DNA from: Sphingobacterium hungaricum
Lineage (GTDB): Bacteria; Bacteroidota; Bacteroidia; Sphingobacteriales; Sphingobacteriaceae
Direction: 5' to 3'
DNA: 64,000 nucleotides
NCBI RefSeq assembly: GCF_015210005.1
Contig: NZ_MU158697.1
Span: forward strand, 1-64,000
Part shown: piece after piece, positions 18,306 to 29,100 of the stretch
How the letters are laid out: each line of letters begins with the position of its first letter
How positions within the stretch are numbered: the first letter of the stretch is position 1
Notes under the pieces: generated by a model
Database searches by the model: none
What the model was told of the DNA's origin: nothing
The model's input: only the letters and a program-made list of their open reading frames with translations
Position numbers and translations under genes: made by a program

Positions 18306-20921
18306 ATGAGAAACACGATAATCGTTACTATTTTGTTGACTATTGCTGTTGTAGGAGCTTCTATTTATTACTTTTCGAGTATCAATGGCGAGCAAAAAAC
18401 AGTTAGTAAACCGCTGACCTATTTGCCTGAAACAACGCTTTTGATTGTTGCTACGCAAAATGATGAAACCACGGATAATATTTTCAAAGATTTTGAAGTG
18501 TTTGATGCTTTAATCGGTTTCAAGCAATCAGAACAATATGATTATTTGAAAAATCATTTGCTTCGCAATAAAGCCATCAACAATTATGTGCATGGAGCTG
18601 AAATGTATGTTTCGTTTCATCCAATAGCCAAAGAAATTGAAACCTTGTTTACCATTCCCACGATAGAGGATATTTCTAAAGCAGATTTTCCGGAGTTACT
18701 AAAAACATTGAATGGCGACTTCAAACTCAGCACACAAGATACCTTGGGCGAATCCATTTATACAATACAATATGGAAGTAAAGATTCGGTTGTTCATTTG
18801 GCATTTTTGAAGCAAGTTTTTTTCGTCTCGCCATCTAAAGAATTGATTACGCAAATCATTGACAAGAATATTCCAAAGTTAGCGAGCCAACAAATCGATT
18901 TTTTTGTGGCTAACAACAGAAGGAATGCTCCTTTAAGCGTTTATTTTCCACATCAGCAATTGGACACCTTGACGGATATATTCAAACAAAATAATCCGGG
19001 TGACTTTTTGAAACAATTTGCAGGCTTGGATGGCGAATCGGCTTGGAATATTAATTTCAAGCAAGATGCGCTGATGCTTTCGGGTGAATCCCAATTGACT
19101 CATAAAGAAGGGAACTACATCGCACTTTTTAGTTCGCAGGCAAAAACCGCACAGCGATTGTACACGTATTTTCCAAGCAATACGGCATTTTACATGGAAT
19201 ATTCGCTGGCGAGTAAAAATCTATTTCAAGACGAACTAGGAAAATTATTTACTTACCGAAAAGAATCCACGCTCTTAAATGCAACTGATGGAAAGCAGGT
19301 TTCCAAAACAGCCCAAGACCTTCAAAAGGCGCTCGGTAAAGAATTTGCATTGGTAGAATTGACTAATCGCTCTTATCTCGGTTATGTCTCTGTAGAAAAC
19401 AATTCAGTCTGGGAACAGTTTGTCAATCAAGGAACTGAATCGCTTGGCGATTCCATTTATCGATTTAGGGAATCTAATCTCTTGTATGCTTATTATGGTG
19501 ATGCATTGAAACCTTTTACAAGGCCTTATCTTTATAAAACAGATGATGTTGTGATTGTTTCCAACGAATTATCGACGCTTAGGGATTATATCCAAAATTG
19601 GAAAAGCAAAGATTTACTGATTGGAACATTAGGCTTTAAAAACTTTGAACGCTTAGTTGGCAACGAAGCGAATGTGACCTATTTCGCTCATGCGAAAAAT
19701 GCTTCCAGTACCATTAGCAATCAGTTAACTTCAGCCTTTTCTAAAAACTTTCGCGATAAAGAGAATTACGGTTATCAAGATTTTTATGCTTGGTCTGCTC
19801 AATTATCCGGAAACAATGGAGCATTTCTTAGCCGCGTATATGCGGTCTATAAAAGCAAAAACACTTTAGGAAGCAATCCTGCATGGAAATACACTTTTAA
19901 TAACCGACTAATCACACAACCTTACGTTTTTGAACATTCGGACACGAGCCAATTTATTCTAGTACAGGAGCAAGACCATACGGTACATGCCATCAGCCCA
20001 AGCGGAACTAAAATCTGGTCGTCGGTATTTTCGGGACGCATTGTTGGCGACGTTATCCAGCTTTCAGACCGCAGTCTGGTTTTGGTAACTGACCGCAATC
20101 GGCTTTATCGTTTTGACCCCGATGGAAAAATGCATTCCGGATTTTCAAAAGATATTGGCAAGGAGCCAAGTTCTTCGGTCACGCTTGGACAAATAGCGGG
20201 TGAGGAAATCCTATTTATTCCTGTAAAAAATCAAATCTTAGCTTATCATCTGGATGGACAGGCGGTGGAGAACTGGACAGAAGAAACAGTTGATGGGGAA
20301 ATTATCGGAGATGTGAAACAGGTTAATGGACAACTCGTCGTAGGCACAACATACGGCCGAGTCTATGTTTTTGATCAACAAGGAAGAAAACAAAAAGAAT
20401 TTGATGCCGAGGGCAATGTGGTATTTCGAAATCCTATCGGAATCGCAAATGCATCTACAGACTCTTACAGCATTTATGCCACAGATACCAGTAGCCGGAT
20501 TTATCAATTCAATACCGCAAAACCAACAGTAGTCAAGCAATTGGAAAAATGGAGCTCTAAACATTATGCTGACTTTGTCAATATCCAATCTTCTTCGAAC
20601 CCAGAGATGATTATACTGGACCAAGCACAGCTTCGTGTTTACGAACTCGCTGATTCGATACGCCTGTCATACACGTATAGCTTTACCAAAGAAATCGATA
20701 ACAAGCCACAATTTTTTAAAGCTGATGGCGGACTCTATAAACTAGGAATCGCTTCGCGATCTACGAATTTGATTTACTTGTTTACGGAGAGCGGCGCTGT
20801 CGAAGAAGGTTTTCCTGTCGAGGCTTTGCCTTTGTTTTATTATGGCAAAATAAACTACAATTCAGGAAATTATCTGCTATGCAGCCGTAGGGACCATACC
20901 CTCTATGCCTACCCGCATTAG
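18306..20921 (+). CDS. large membrane-anchored protein with DUF3352-like half and C-terminal beta-propeller-like repeats
   Basis: A single N-terminal helix (residues 4-26) anchors this 871-residue protein. Residues about 40-520 resemble DUF3352-type proteins (YLPETTLLIVATQNDET near the start). Residues about 540-860 hold repeating blades of PQQ/quinoprotein type: TVHAISPSGTKIWSS, RLYRFDPDGKMHSG, QILAYHLDGQAVENW, RVYVFDQQGRKQKEF. These bind partners rather than a cofactor in many relatives. The protein probably sits on the outer face of the inner membrane. The following genes (nrnA, FKBP lipoprotein) do not indicate a pathway. Function unknown. Confidence 0.75.
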   Translation: MRNTIIVTILLTIAVVGASIYYFSSINGEQKTVSKPLTYLPETTLLIVATQNDETTDNIFKDFEVFDALIGFKQSEQYDYLKNHLLRNKAINNYVHGAEMYVSFHPIAKEIETLFTIPTIEDISKADFPELLKTLNGDFKLSTQDTLGESIYTIQYGSKDSVVHLAFLKQVFFVSPSKELITQIIDKNIPKLASQQIDFFVANNRRNAPLSVYFPHQQLDTLTDIFKQNNPGDFLKQFAGLDGESAWNINFKQDALMLSGESQLTHKEGNYIALFSSQAKTAQRLYTYFPSNTAFYMEYSLASKNLFQDELGKLFTYRKESTLLNATDGKQVSKTAQDLQKALGKEFALVELTNRSYLGYVSVENNSVWEQFVNQGTESLGDSIYRFRESNLLYAYYGDALKPFTRPYLYKTDDVVIVSNELSTLRDYIQNWKSKDLLIGTLGFKNFERLVGNEANVTYFAHAKNASSTISNQLTSAFSKNFRDKENYGYQDFYAWSAQLSGNNGAFLSRVYAVYKSKNTLGSNPAWKYTFNNRLITQPYVFEHSDTSQFILVQEQDHTVHAISPSGTKIWSSVFSGRIVGDVIQLSDRSLVLVTDRNRLYRFDPDGKMHSGFSKDIGKEPSSSVTLGQIAGEEILFIPVKNQILAYHLDGQAVENWTEETVDGEIIGDVKQVNGQLVVGTTYGRVYVFDQQGRKQKEFDAEGNVVFRNPIGIANASTDSYSIYATDTSSRIYQFNTAKPTVVKQLEKWSSKHYADFVNIQSSSNPEMIILDQAQLRVYELADSIRLSYTYSFTKEIDNKPQFFKADGGLYKLGIASRSTNLIYLFTESGAVEEGFPVEALPLFYYGKINYNSGNYLLCSRRDHTLYAYPH

Positions 20922-21002
20922 CCGGTGAGTCAATGCATTTATCGGCAAGCAAGCGAACCGAAGAATCTTCTCAAAAAGTTTTTTTTAAAAAAGATTTTAT
21001 GG

Positions 21003-21010
21003 TAGGTTTG
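21003..21010 (+). promoter_or_regulatory. candidate -7 box of nrnA
   Basis: TAGGTTTG matches TAnnTTTG, 17 nt before the ATG at 21027; predicted leader about 10 nt. Confidence 0.5.
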
Positions 21011-21026
21011 CATTCACAATTTAACT

Positions 21027-22037
21027 ATGCTTAAAGGAGAGAAGAATTTATACTTATTAGATGAACCAAAAAAGATTGTGATCACTACGCATCACAAGCC
21101 GGATGGCGACGCATTGGGATCATCTTTAGGTCTGTATCATTGGTTGAAAGCAAATAAGCATCAGGTAAACATCATCTTATCTTCCGATTTCCCTACGTTT
21201 TTAGACTGGTTGCCGGGACGTGAAGATGTAATCATTTATCCAGATCAACAAGAAGAAGCGCAGGAACTTATCGACGAGGCAGACATCCTATTCTGCTTAG
21301 ATTACAGCGCACTTTCAAGAACAAATATTTTAGAACCCGTTATTCGCGAAGCGAAAGGCCAAAAATGGATGATCGACCATCATTTGGATCCTGAAGATTT
21401 TGCGGATTTATGTTATTGGGATTCATCCGCAGCGGCGACTGCTCAACTGGTTTACACATTTATTGTGGATGTTGTTGGGGATAAAAATGGAATTACGCCA
21501 GAAATTGCAACCAATCTGTATTCAGGAATTATGACGGATACAGGATCGTTCCGCTTTCGTTCTACCACATCGGCTGTGCATCATATTATAGCAAATCTAA
21601 TTGATGCTGGCGCAAAAAATTGGGAAATTCACGAGCAGATATACAATAGTTCAACAGAATCACGTTTAAAGTTTTTAGGCTATTGCTTATTAAACTGTTT
21701 GGAAGTGATTCCAGAGTACAATACAGCATTGTTTGCGATATCCAAAGAAGATCTTGCTAAATTTGACATAACGACTGGAGACACAGAAGGTTTAGTCAAT
21801 TATGCGCTCTCGATCAAAGGAGTTCGATTGGCAGGATTATTTATTGACAGAACTGAATTAATTAAGTTATCTTTGCGTTCGATTGGAGATATTCCATGTA
21901 ATGAGATCTGTAAGAAACATTTTAACGGTGGAGGTCATTTAAATGCTAGTGGCGGAAGTTCAACGGATGACTTATTGACAACAGTTAACCGATTTAAAGC
22001 CATTTTACCAGAGTACAAAGAAATTTTAACAAAATAA
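21027..22037 (+). CDS. nrnA: DHH-family phosphoesterase, bifunctional oligoribonuclease / pAp phosphatase
   Basis: The 336-residue protein has the DHH motifs that hold two metal ions: HHKPDGDALGSS (residues about 21-32), ILFCLDYSALSR, and the namesake MIDHHLDPEDF. The DHHA1 domain closes with HFNGGGHLNASGGSS, the nucleotide-binding GGGH loop. NrnA degrades short RNA fragments and dephosphorylates 3'-phosphoadenosine 5'-phosphate. Length and layout fit NrnA rather than RecJ. It is followed 20 nt later by the FKBP gene, so the two are likely cotranscribed. Confidence 0.93.
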   Translation: MLKGEKNLYLLDEPKKIVITTHHKPDGDALGSSLGLYHWLKANKHQVNIILSSDFPTFLDWLPGREDVIIYPDQQEEAQELIDEADILFCLDYSALSRTNILEPVIREAKGQKWMIDHHLDPEDFADLCYWDSSAAATAQLVYTFIVDVVGDKNGITPEIATNLYSGIMTDTGSFRFRSTTSAVHHIIANLIDAGAKNWEIHEQIYNSSTESRLKFLGYCLLNCLEVIPEYNTALFAISKEDLAKFDITTGDTEGLVNYALSIKGVRLAGLFIDRTELIKLSLRSIGDIPCNEICKKHFNGGGHLNASGGSSTDDLLTTVNRFKAILPEYKEILTK

Positions 22038-22057
22038 AAAAAAGCGATAAAAATAAA

Positions 22058-23065
22058 ATGAAGAAGTCAATTCTATTATTAACGGCGGCTGCAGGATTGC
22101 TATTTACCACAGCTTGTCAACAATTTAAAAAGGGCGATGGTGGCCTAGAGTACAAAATAGTAAAAGATGAAGGCGGCGAGAAAGCTGTTGCTGGAGATTT
22201 AATGGCAGTTGATTTGATCGTTACTTCAGACCGTAAAGATTCATTATTACAGAGCACGTATGATTTAGGATTACCTCAAATCGTTCAGATCGCTCCAGAC
22301 ACAATTCCTGGATTGTACCCTGGCGATTACAACTCAATGTTTAAGTTTTTAGGTGAAGGCGATAGCGCTATTTTCCGTTTGAACTTAGATACTATGGCGG
22401 CTAAAAACGGTCAGCCAAAACCTGAATTTGCAGACAAATACGTTACTTTCAATGTAAAAGTTAGAAAAGTCTTCAAAAAAGGAAACTTAACTGATTCTTT
22501 ATTCTATGACCAAGTAAACAAATACTTCGAAGCAGAATTAGAAAACTTGAAGAAATCAGAAGATGCTAAATTAGCAAACTACGTTAAAAATAATAAATTA
22601 GAGCCTAAGAAAACTGCTTCTGGATTACAGTACGTGATCAAAGAAGAAGGTAAAGGTGCTAAACCAAATGTTGGTGATACCGTAGTTGTAAATTACATAG
22701 GTTCATTAGCGGCTACAGGTAAAGTGTTTGACACAAACAACCCAGAAGAAGCTAAAAAACACAACATTTTCAATGCAATGAGACCTTACGAGCCATTGCG
22801 CATCAGCATCGGTAGAGATCCTGTGATCCAAGCTTGGACTGAAGGTATTCAATTATTGAACAAAGGAACAAAAGCTACATTTATCGTTCCTTCATCAATT
22901 GGATATGGTGATCGTGGAGATGGTCGTGGAACAATTCCTCCATACGCACCATTGGTATTTGAAATCGAATTAGTAGACGTAATCCCTGCTCCAAAAGTAG
23001 ATTCTACAGCTGCTCCGGTTAATCAAGCACCTCCAGTAGTTAATCCTACTCCAACTGTAAGATAA
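22058..23065 (+). CDS. FKBP-type peptidyl-prolyl isomerase, lipoprotein
   Basis: A lipobox LLFTTAC (Cys20) marks the 335-residue protein as a lipoprotein. It has an N-terminal FKBP-like half (about 28-155) and a canonical C-terminal FKBP domain (about 195-315) with GDTVVVNYIGSLAATGKVFD, VIQAWTEGIQLLNKGTKATF and VFEIELVDV. A charged linker (about 160-190) separates the halves. It would assist folding of secreted or outer-membrane proteins in the periplasm. The last 20 residues are Pro/Ala-rich. A strong terminator follows. Confidence 0.92.
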   Translation: MKKSILLLTAAAGLLFTTACQQFKKGDGGLEYKIVKDEGGEKAVAGDLMAVDLIVTSDRKDSLLQSTYDLGLPQIVQIAPDTIPGLYPGDYNSMFKFLGEGDSAIFRLNLDTMAAKNGQPKPEFADKYVTFNVKVRKVFKKGNLTDSLFYDQVNKYFEAELENLKKSEDAKLANYVKNNKLEPKKTASGLQYVIKEEGKGAKPNVGDTVVVNYIGSLAATGKVFDTNNPEEAKKHNIFNAMRPYEPLRISIGRDPVIQAWTEGIQLLNKGTKATFIVPSSIGYGDRGDGRGTIPPYAPLVFEIELVDVIPAPKVDSTAAPVNQAPPVVNPTPTVR

Positions 23066-23086
23066 TTTAAGATTTTATAAATTACT

Positions 23087-23120
23087 AAAACGCGTTTCAT
23101 TGAAAAATGAAGCGCGTTTT
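23087..23120 (+). terminator. rho-independent terminator after the FKBP gene
   Basis: Stem AAAACGCGTTTCATT / AATGAAGCGCGTTTT closed by a GAAA tetraloop, one wobble pair. It ends the nrnA-FKBP transcript. Confidence 0.8.
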
Positions 23121-23167
23121 GTGTTTCTATACTTTTATGTGGAAGCAAAATATTATTTTTGAACCTT

Positions 23168-23959
23168 ATGTCGCAAGAAATACCAGGATCTTACCAATTA
23201 ACAGATACCCATACGCATCTGTATTACCATGCTCAAACGGATGAGCTGGCCAATCAGATAAACTTATGTCTAGATAAAAACATTGACCGTCTCTTTTTAC
23301 CGAACGTAGATGCCGCATCTATTCCTTTGGTACTCGAAACGGTCAAGCAATTTCCTGACAACTGTTTCCCAATGCTGGGTCTGCATCCTTGCAATGTGAA
23401 AGAGAATTACAAAGAAGAACTTGCGATTATCGAGAAAGCCATTGCGGAGCACAAAATCTATGCAATCGGTGAAATAGGGCTAGATTTGTATTGGGACAAA
23501 TCAACCTTGGAAATCCAAAAAGATGCATTTCGCATTCAGTGCAGATGGGCAAAAGAATTGGGCCTGGCAATTGATATTCATTGCCGGGAAGCATTCGACG
23601 AGTTGTTCGAACTTTTAGATGAGCTTAAAGACGAACGCTTATTTGGTATTTTCCACTGCTTTACCGGAACATTAGCACAGGCGCAACGCGCCATTGCGTT
23701 AGGCTTCAAATTGGGTATTGGAGGCGTGGTTACATTTAAAAAAGCAGGGCTTGATTTAGTCGTCAAAGAAATCGACTTGCAACACCTGGTTTTAGAAACC
23801 GATGCACCTTACCTTGCGCCAGTTCCTTTCAGGGGAAAAGAAAATAAAAGCAGCTATTTGCATTACGTCGCTGAAAAAGTTGCTGATCTGCATGAGTTAT
23901 CGATCGCCGAGCTAGCACAGATTACCACAGCAAATTCAAAACAAGTATTCGGAATATAA
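23168..23959 (+). CDS. TatD-family metal-dependent hydrolase (DNase)
   Basis: I choose the ATG at 23168 over the in-frame TTG at 23159. The protein (263 residues) is a TIM-barrel hydrolase with DTHTHLY (first metal ligands), AIGEIGLDLYWD, DIHCREA, FHCFTGT and the final Asp in LETDAPYLAP. TatD enzymes are 3'-5' exonucleases/DNA hydrolases linked to DNA repair. TATTTTTG at 23154-23161 could be a -7 box giving a nearly leaderless mRNA. The asparaginase gene begins 1 nt after its stop, implying a two-gene operon. Confidence 0.92.
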   Translation: MSQEIPGSYQLTDTHTHLYYHAQTDELANQINLCLDKNIDRLFLPNVDAASIPLVLETVKQFPDNCFPMLGLHPCNVKENYKEELAIIEKAIAEHKIYAIGEIGLDLYWDKSTLEIQKDAFRIQCRWAKELGLAIDIHCREAFDELFELLDELKDERLFGIFHCFTGTLAQAQRAIALGFKLGIGGVVTFKKAGLDLVVKEIDLQHLVLETDAPYLAPVPFRGKENKSSYLHYVAEKVADLHELSIAELAQITTANSKQVFGI

Positions 23960-23960
23960 C

Positions 23961-24983
23961 ATGAATAATATTTTTATCATCTATACAGGTGGAACCATAG
24001 GGATGGTTCAGGATCCAAATACGGGTTCGTTTATTCCATTTGATTTCGAATTGATTGCCCGCAATCTTCCAGATCTTAGCCGTTTGAATTACAAGTTGAC
24101 GGTCCACTCATTTGTTCCGATTATCGATTCATCCAATATGAATATGGATATCTGGAAAGAAATGGCTGTAATTATTAAAGACAATTACGAGAATTACGAT
24201 GGCTTTGTCATCTTGCATGGCTCAGATACCATGGCCTATTCTGCCTCTATCCTAAGCTTTATGCTAGAAGGATTGCAGAAACCTGTTGTCTTTTCAGGAT
24301 CTCAATTGCCTATCGGTGAAATCCGTACAGATGCTCGAGAAAACTTGATGACGGCTTTGGAAATTGCCTCTGCGAAACGTGACGGAAAATCCATTATTCA
24401 GGAAGTCTGCATTTTATTTGACAATAAATTATTCAGAGGCAACCGGTCCTTTAAGTACAACTCGGCTAAATTCGAAGCTTTTCGATCTCCAAATTATCCA
24501 GTGCTTGTGGAAGCTGGAATACATTTAAAATACATTGATGATGCGCTGCTAGACAACAGCGACAAAGAATTTATCTTGCATACCCAACTAGATAACCGTG
24601 TAGGCGTTTTGAAATTATTCCCAGGCATCAACAAAACAACGATTGAAGCTGTTTTGAATTCAGATGTCCGCAGCATCGTTATGGAAACTTTCGGTTCGGG
24701 AAACACAATGACGGATGCTTGGTTTTTAGAATTATTGGAAAAAGCCATTCAGTCGGGTAAGAACATTTTGAATATTTCACAATGCAAAGTAGGTTCAGTG
24801 GAATTAGGGCGCTACGAAACAAGTCAGGGCTTGAAAGCGATCGGCGTATTAAACGGCTACGACATGACATTCGAAGCGGCTGTCACCAAGCTTATTTATC
24901 TGCAAGGAGAATTTGAAGACCAACAAGAAGTGGCGTATTGGATCGCACAGAATATCCGAGGTGAACTGACGGTGAATGATTAG
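23961..24983 (+). CDS. ansA: type I L-asparaginase
   Basis: The 340-residue protein is a cytoplasmic asparaginase that hydrolyses L-Asn to Asp and ammonia. The first catalytic Thr is in IYTGGTIGM (Thr12), and the second Thr with Asp is in HGSDTMAYSAS. No signal peptide is present, which fits the cytoplasmic type I enzyme. GSQLPIGEIRTDARENL and LETFGSGN-like METFGSGNT are further family blocks. It is tightly coupled to tatD (1-nt gap). Confidence 0.93.
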   Translation: MNNIFIIYTGGTIGMVQDPNTGSFIPFDFELIARNLPDLSRLNYKLTVHSFVPIIDSSNMNMDIWKEMAVIIKDNYENYDGFVILHGSDTMAYSASILSFMLEGLQKPVVFSGSQLPIGEIRTDARENLMTALEIASAKRDGKSIIQEVCILFDNKLFRGNRSFKYNSAKFEAFRSPNYPVLVEAGIHLKYIDDALLDNSDKEFILHTQLDNRVGVLKLFPGINKTTIEAVLNSDVRSIVMETFGSGNTMTDAWFLELLEKAIQSGKNILNISQCKVGSVELGRYETSQGLKAIGVLNGYDMTFEAAVTKLIYLQGEFEDQQEVAYWIAQNIRGELTVND

Positions 24984-25032
24984 GGTTTAAGGAACAGAGA
25001 TCAAGGAATAAGGCTGTTTTCTTACTCTTTAA

Positions 25033-25611
25033 ATGATTATGTATATGAATATAGTTATCGCTTCGGATTTGCATTTAGCACTGACAGATAAAAGTCAGCT
25101 GGAGGAGTTATTTATGACCATCCAGGAAAATCGGGATCATCTAATCCAATACCTTTCATGGGTAGAAGGAATGACTAGTCTTGAGCCTTTAGCTGCTTAC
25201 ATCGATCAATGCGATTATAATTATTGGGCTGGAACAGACATTTCTTTTGTCATTGTTTATCAAGAGAAAATTGTCGGAAGAATAGGATTGCATTACATCA
25301 ATCGGCATAATAGAAACGGGGCAATCGGCTACTGGCTGAAGAAATCCGTCGAAGGAAAAGGCATTATCAGCGCCTGCTGTAAAAAATTGATCGACTATGC
25401 TTTTGAGAAAGTCGGTTTGGAACGTTTAGAATTAAAAGCTGCTGTTCAAAATCAGCGCAGCCGTTCTGTTGCTGAGCGCATGGGTTTCCAGCAAGAAGGC
25501 ATTATGAGAAATGCTGAAATCGTAAATGGAACTTTCAACGACTTAGTCTTATACGCGATGCTGAAAGAAGATTGGGAACAAGCAAGGCGCGATGAGATAC
25601 ACGCTATTTAA
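25033..25611 (+). CDS. GNAT acetyltransferase, RimJ/RimL type
   Basis: The 192-residue GNAT protein has the arrangement of ribosomal-protein/antibiotic N-acetyltransferases of the RimJ/RimL group: NRNGAIGYWLKKSVEGKGI (acetyl-CoA loop region, about 96-114), the KKLIDYAFEKVGLERLELK helix and strand, and NQRSRSVAERMGFQQEG in motif B. Several closely spaced ATGs (25033, 25039, 25045) could start it. The acceptor is unknown. Repeat-rich DNA begins immediately after the stop. Confidence 0.88.
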   Translation: MIMYMNIVIASDLHLALTDKSQLEELFMTIQENRDHLIQYLSWVEGMTSLEPLAAYIDQCDYNYWAGTDISFVIVYQEKIVGRIGLHYINRHNRNGAIGYWLKKSVEGKGIISACCKKLIDYAFEKVGLERLELKAAVQNQRSRSVAERMGFQQEGIMRNAEIVNGTFNDLVLYAMLKEDWEQARRDEIHAI

Positions 25612-25650
25612 GTAAAAATTCAAAAGTAAAAAATGCAGGGGTGCTATATA

Positions 25651-25700
25651 GTGCACACGCGGAACGCGCGCGCTAGCGAAATTACTAACAGCTAGAAAGG
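25651..25700. repeat. CACACGCGGAAC...GCGCTAGCGA element, left copy
   Basis: GCACACGCGGAACGCGCGCGCTAGCGAAAT, followed by TAACAGCTAGAAAGG, recurs as a close copy at 34891-34949 in the same orientation. It is GC-rich against an AT-rich background and partly self-complementary (CGCG and CTAG centres). The two copies bracket the GH2/GH31 block. Confidence 0.7.
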
Positions 25701-25720
25701 CTTTTGAATTTTGAATTTGA

Positions 25721-26095
25721 AACTAATCGCTGTTCGATAGGCTCCGAAGGAAGATGTCGAACTAAGAGTAAATAGGGATTTGCAATCCCTATCATTAGTT
25801 TAGGGCGGATTACAAATCCGCTTGTATCAGGAATTCAGGATGACCCTACGGAACATCCTGAATAGCGAAATAGCGAATGATAACAGTCTGACCTGTTTTT
25901 TTACTTTTTAATTTTGAATTTTGAATTGAAACTAATCGCTGTTCTATAGCCTCCGAAGGGAGTTGTCGAACTAAGATTAAATAGGGATTTGCAATCCCCA
26001 TTATTAGTTTAGAGCGGATTGCAAATCCGCTTGTATCAGAAATTCAGGATGACCCTACGGAACATCCTGAATAGCAAATGATAACAGCCTGACCT
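25721..26095. repeat. two tandem copies of a palindrome-rich repeat unit (period 209 nt)
   Basis: Copies begin at 25721 and 25930 (AACTAATCGCTGTTC...). Each carries the same series: TCGATAGsCTCCGAAGG, the palindrome AGGGATT-TGC-AATCCCT (25774-25790), GCGGATT-ACA-AATCCGC (25805-25821), and TTCAGGATG...CATCCTGAA (25834-25862), then a TAGCnAATGATAACAG tail. Three related units lie at 34284-34667. Hairpins of this kind are typical of REP/BIME elements mobilised by RAYT transposases in Bacteroidota; no transposase is seen here. The 524-nt stretch holds no gene. Confidence 0.85.
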
Positions 26096-26135
26096 GTTTT
26101 TTACTTTTTAATTTTTAATTTTTACTTAAACACCA

Positions 26136-29100
26136 CTACTCCGCTAAAACTACAAACTCTGCCCCCGATGCAAAATCCTGTCCGTTCTGAGAGCTAAGCG
26201 CAGTGAAGCGAATATACCTAGCTTCGATCGGTTTCGACAAAGAAATAGTTTTTAAGCCTTTTCCTTTATCAAATTCACCTCCTGCAACAGCTTCGCTCCA
26301 GTTTTTTCCATCGGAACTCAATTGGATTTTATACGTTTTGATATGACCATTCGAACCATCTTGACGAGGGAGGTAAGTAAATCCTTTAATTTTCTTAGTT
26401 GTTCCTGCATCAAAATCTACCCAATGTGGATACTGCGCCACCGTGACTGAATACATCGTATGCCAGATTGTGGATGGATCGCCATCAATTAAGTGCTCGG
26501 CATTTCCCTCTCCCCTTTCTTGGCTGGATGCCGATAGAATTTCCATCGGTATGCTTTCAATTTTTGGGAAAGAAACCTGAGCGATTAGTTTTTCATTTTC
26601 TGGATACCAAGCTTGCACCATTCCACCTTCACGTAGGTTGAATGGAGTGAAATAGTTTTGCACTTTCCCATTTCCAATCTGGTACTGCAATTTGGCGTTC
26701 GCATCTTCGGTAGCGATCGAAACCAATCCATTTTTATCTCGGCTGATCGTAATCGGCATTTCTCCGGCGACCTTCACTTTAGCTTGTTCTTTATCATTCG
26801 ATTTACGCACAGGACGAATAATAAATCCAAACGTATGCGGATCTGCTTTTACACGATCTTGTTCCAATGGCGGGCCTTGCCCACAGCTATTTCCTCCCAA
26901 ACCCGTCACATCCGCCAATAAATAAAGATGGGTTCCAGTACTCTTTGGCAATTGATAGATATGCGGTGCTAAAGTCATTTCCAGTTCAGACCAAGGCAAT
27001 GCAGAAGTTGAAAATTTATCTTTCGCAACAAAAACTACCCCGTCACCTGCGTCATCGATCAATGAAGCGTAGCGCACTTCCTCTCTGTTTCCTGTAGATT
27101 GAGGTTTTGGCCATTGTACAAACTGGTCGCTAACCGTACTCGAATACCGTTGAATAAACTGCCCCGTCTTACGGTCGGCATAGTTATTCATTGGGCCTCG
27201 TCCATAATAGCTGTAATTTTTAAAACTTTCGGGCAATTGCATTGCAAAACCGATGTGAGGCAATACCACACTGCTGTTGTTTGAAGTAATGCTACTTTCT
27301 AATTCAATCGAACCGTCTTTATAGATTGTCCAAATGTAGTTGCTCATGAATTTGAAATCTTCCTCTCCAAACGAATGATCGGCATTTTCTTGAATGGTAT
27401 AGGTACCCGAACTTCCTCCGCGTATAGTCCCGCCATTTGGCGCTTGGGATTCCATCGTATAAGCAATTACGTAGGCGCCATCTTCGCGGTGATAGCTTGT
27501 CGAGGACAATGCACGATGTTTCAAATTATGCAAACCCTTCTCAAACCATTGCTGATAAGCCCAATTGTCGTTGTCCAAAGGTGCGCGCAAGGCGTCCAAC
27601 TTCGGCCCCTCACCATCACGGATTACCGTTTTGTTTTGGTAGGAAAGGTTGTAGATTGTTCCTGAAAGATTATCAAATTTCACGGCGAAATCCTTTCCAG
27701 AAATCAGCTGAAAGTTTCCCTCTTCTTTGACAGACAGCTCATTGCCTTGAGCAACTTCTGCAATTGAAGGAATCGAGGTAGATTCTTTAATCCGCATTTG
27801 TTCTTCCATCTGCACATCGCCTTTCTTAGCCCAAAGCTGATCGTTTTTCCAGATAAACTGCACTTTCACAAAATATTCGGACTGTGGGTCGAGTTGCTGG
27901 AATTCATATGGAATTTCGACCAATTGTTTTGCGCGAGGCGCAATGGATGGTATCCTATTCTTAAAGTTTGTTCCTCTCTGGATCTCCTGTCCATCTTTCC
28001 ACAAGGACCAAACGATATCGTAATCGTCGAGCGAGGTAAAATAATTCTTATTGAAGATCTCTACACGTCCGGCAATGCTGTCGACCAGTTTCACCCCAAC
28101 ATTTTGATAGACCTTACGAACTTCGTAGTAATGAGGTTTTGGGGTCAAATCAGCAAAGATCAACCCATTCATCACAAAGGTGCCGTCATTTGGCTTGTCG
28201 CCGAAGTCACCACCATAAGCTAGATACCGCTCTCCCGTTTCTTTGTTGTAGCTATACATGGACTGATCGATCCAGTCCCAGATTGCACCGCCCATAAAAA
28301 AGTTAGTCGACTCGATCGCATCCCAATAATCAATCAGATTTCCGGCAGCATTTCCCATGGAATGGGCATACTCCGAAATATGGAATGGGTATTTCAGTCT
28401 ATATTTTCCTTTCACCGCTTCTCTGACCCAGTCAATGGATGGGTATTGATTTGATCCAATATCCACAATGCTGTTGTTGCGCTCATACTGCACCGGTCTT
28501 GAAACATCTACCTTCTTGATCGCGTCATAAGCAGCGACAAAATTATTTCCGGGACCGGCTTCATTTCCAAGCGACCAAATAATAATCGATGGATGGTTGA
28601 TCGTTGCATGCACAATTTCTAAATTCCGAGCCACGTGCGCATTTTTCCATTCGATAGGATGAGATAATGAGGCATCGCCATAATAATATTCATGGCTTTC
28701 AATGTTTGCTTCATCTTCCAAATAAATTCCATACTTATCACACAAGTAATACCAATAGGGATCATCGGGATAATGGGAATTGCGGACATGGTTGATGTTC
28801 GCTTGTTTCATCAGGATAATTTCTTTTTCCATCTGCTCATGCGACACGACTTTACCTTTTTCCGGATTCGTTTCGTGGCGGTTGACGCCTTTTAGTTTTA
28901 CGGTTTTTCCATTGACATAAAAATACCTTCCAGCAAGGCCGAATTCATCATCCGAAGCTTTGGTATCTTTCACTTCTACCTTTCGGAAACCGGTATAGGT
29001 CGAAACCACATCAATGACTTTGCCACGCGCATCCAACAATTCGGTAATCAACGTATAGCGATACGGCTGTTCAGCAGACCATTTATTCGGATGATCCACT

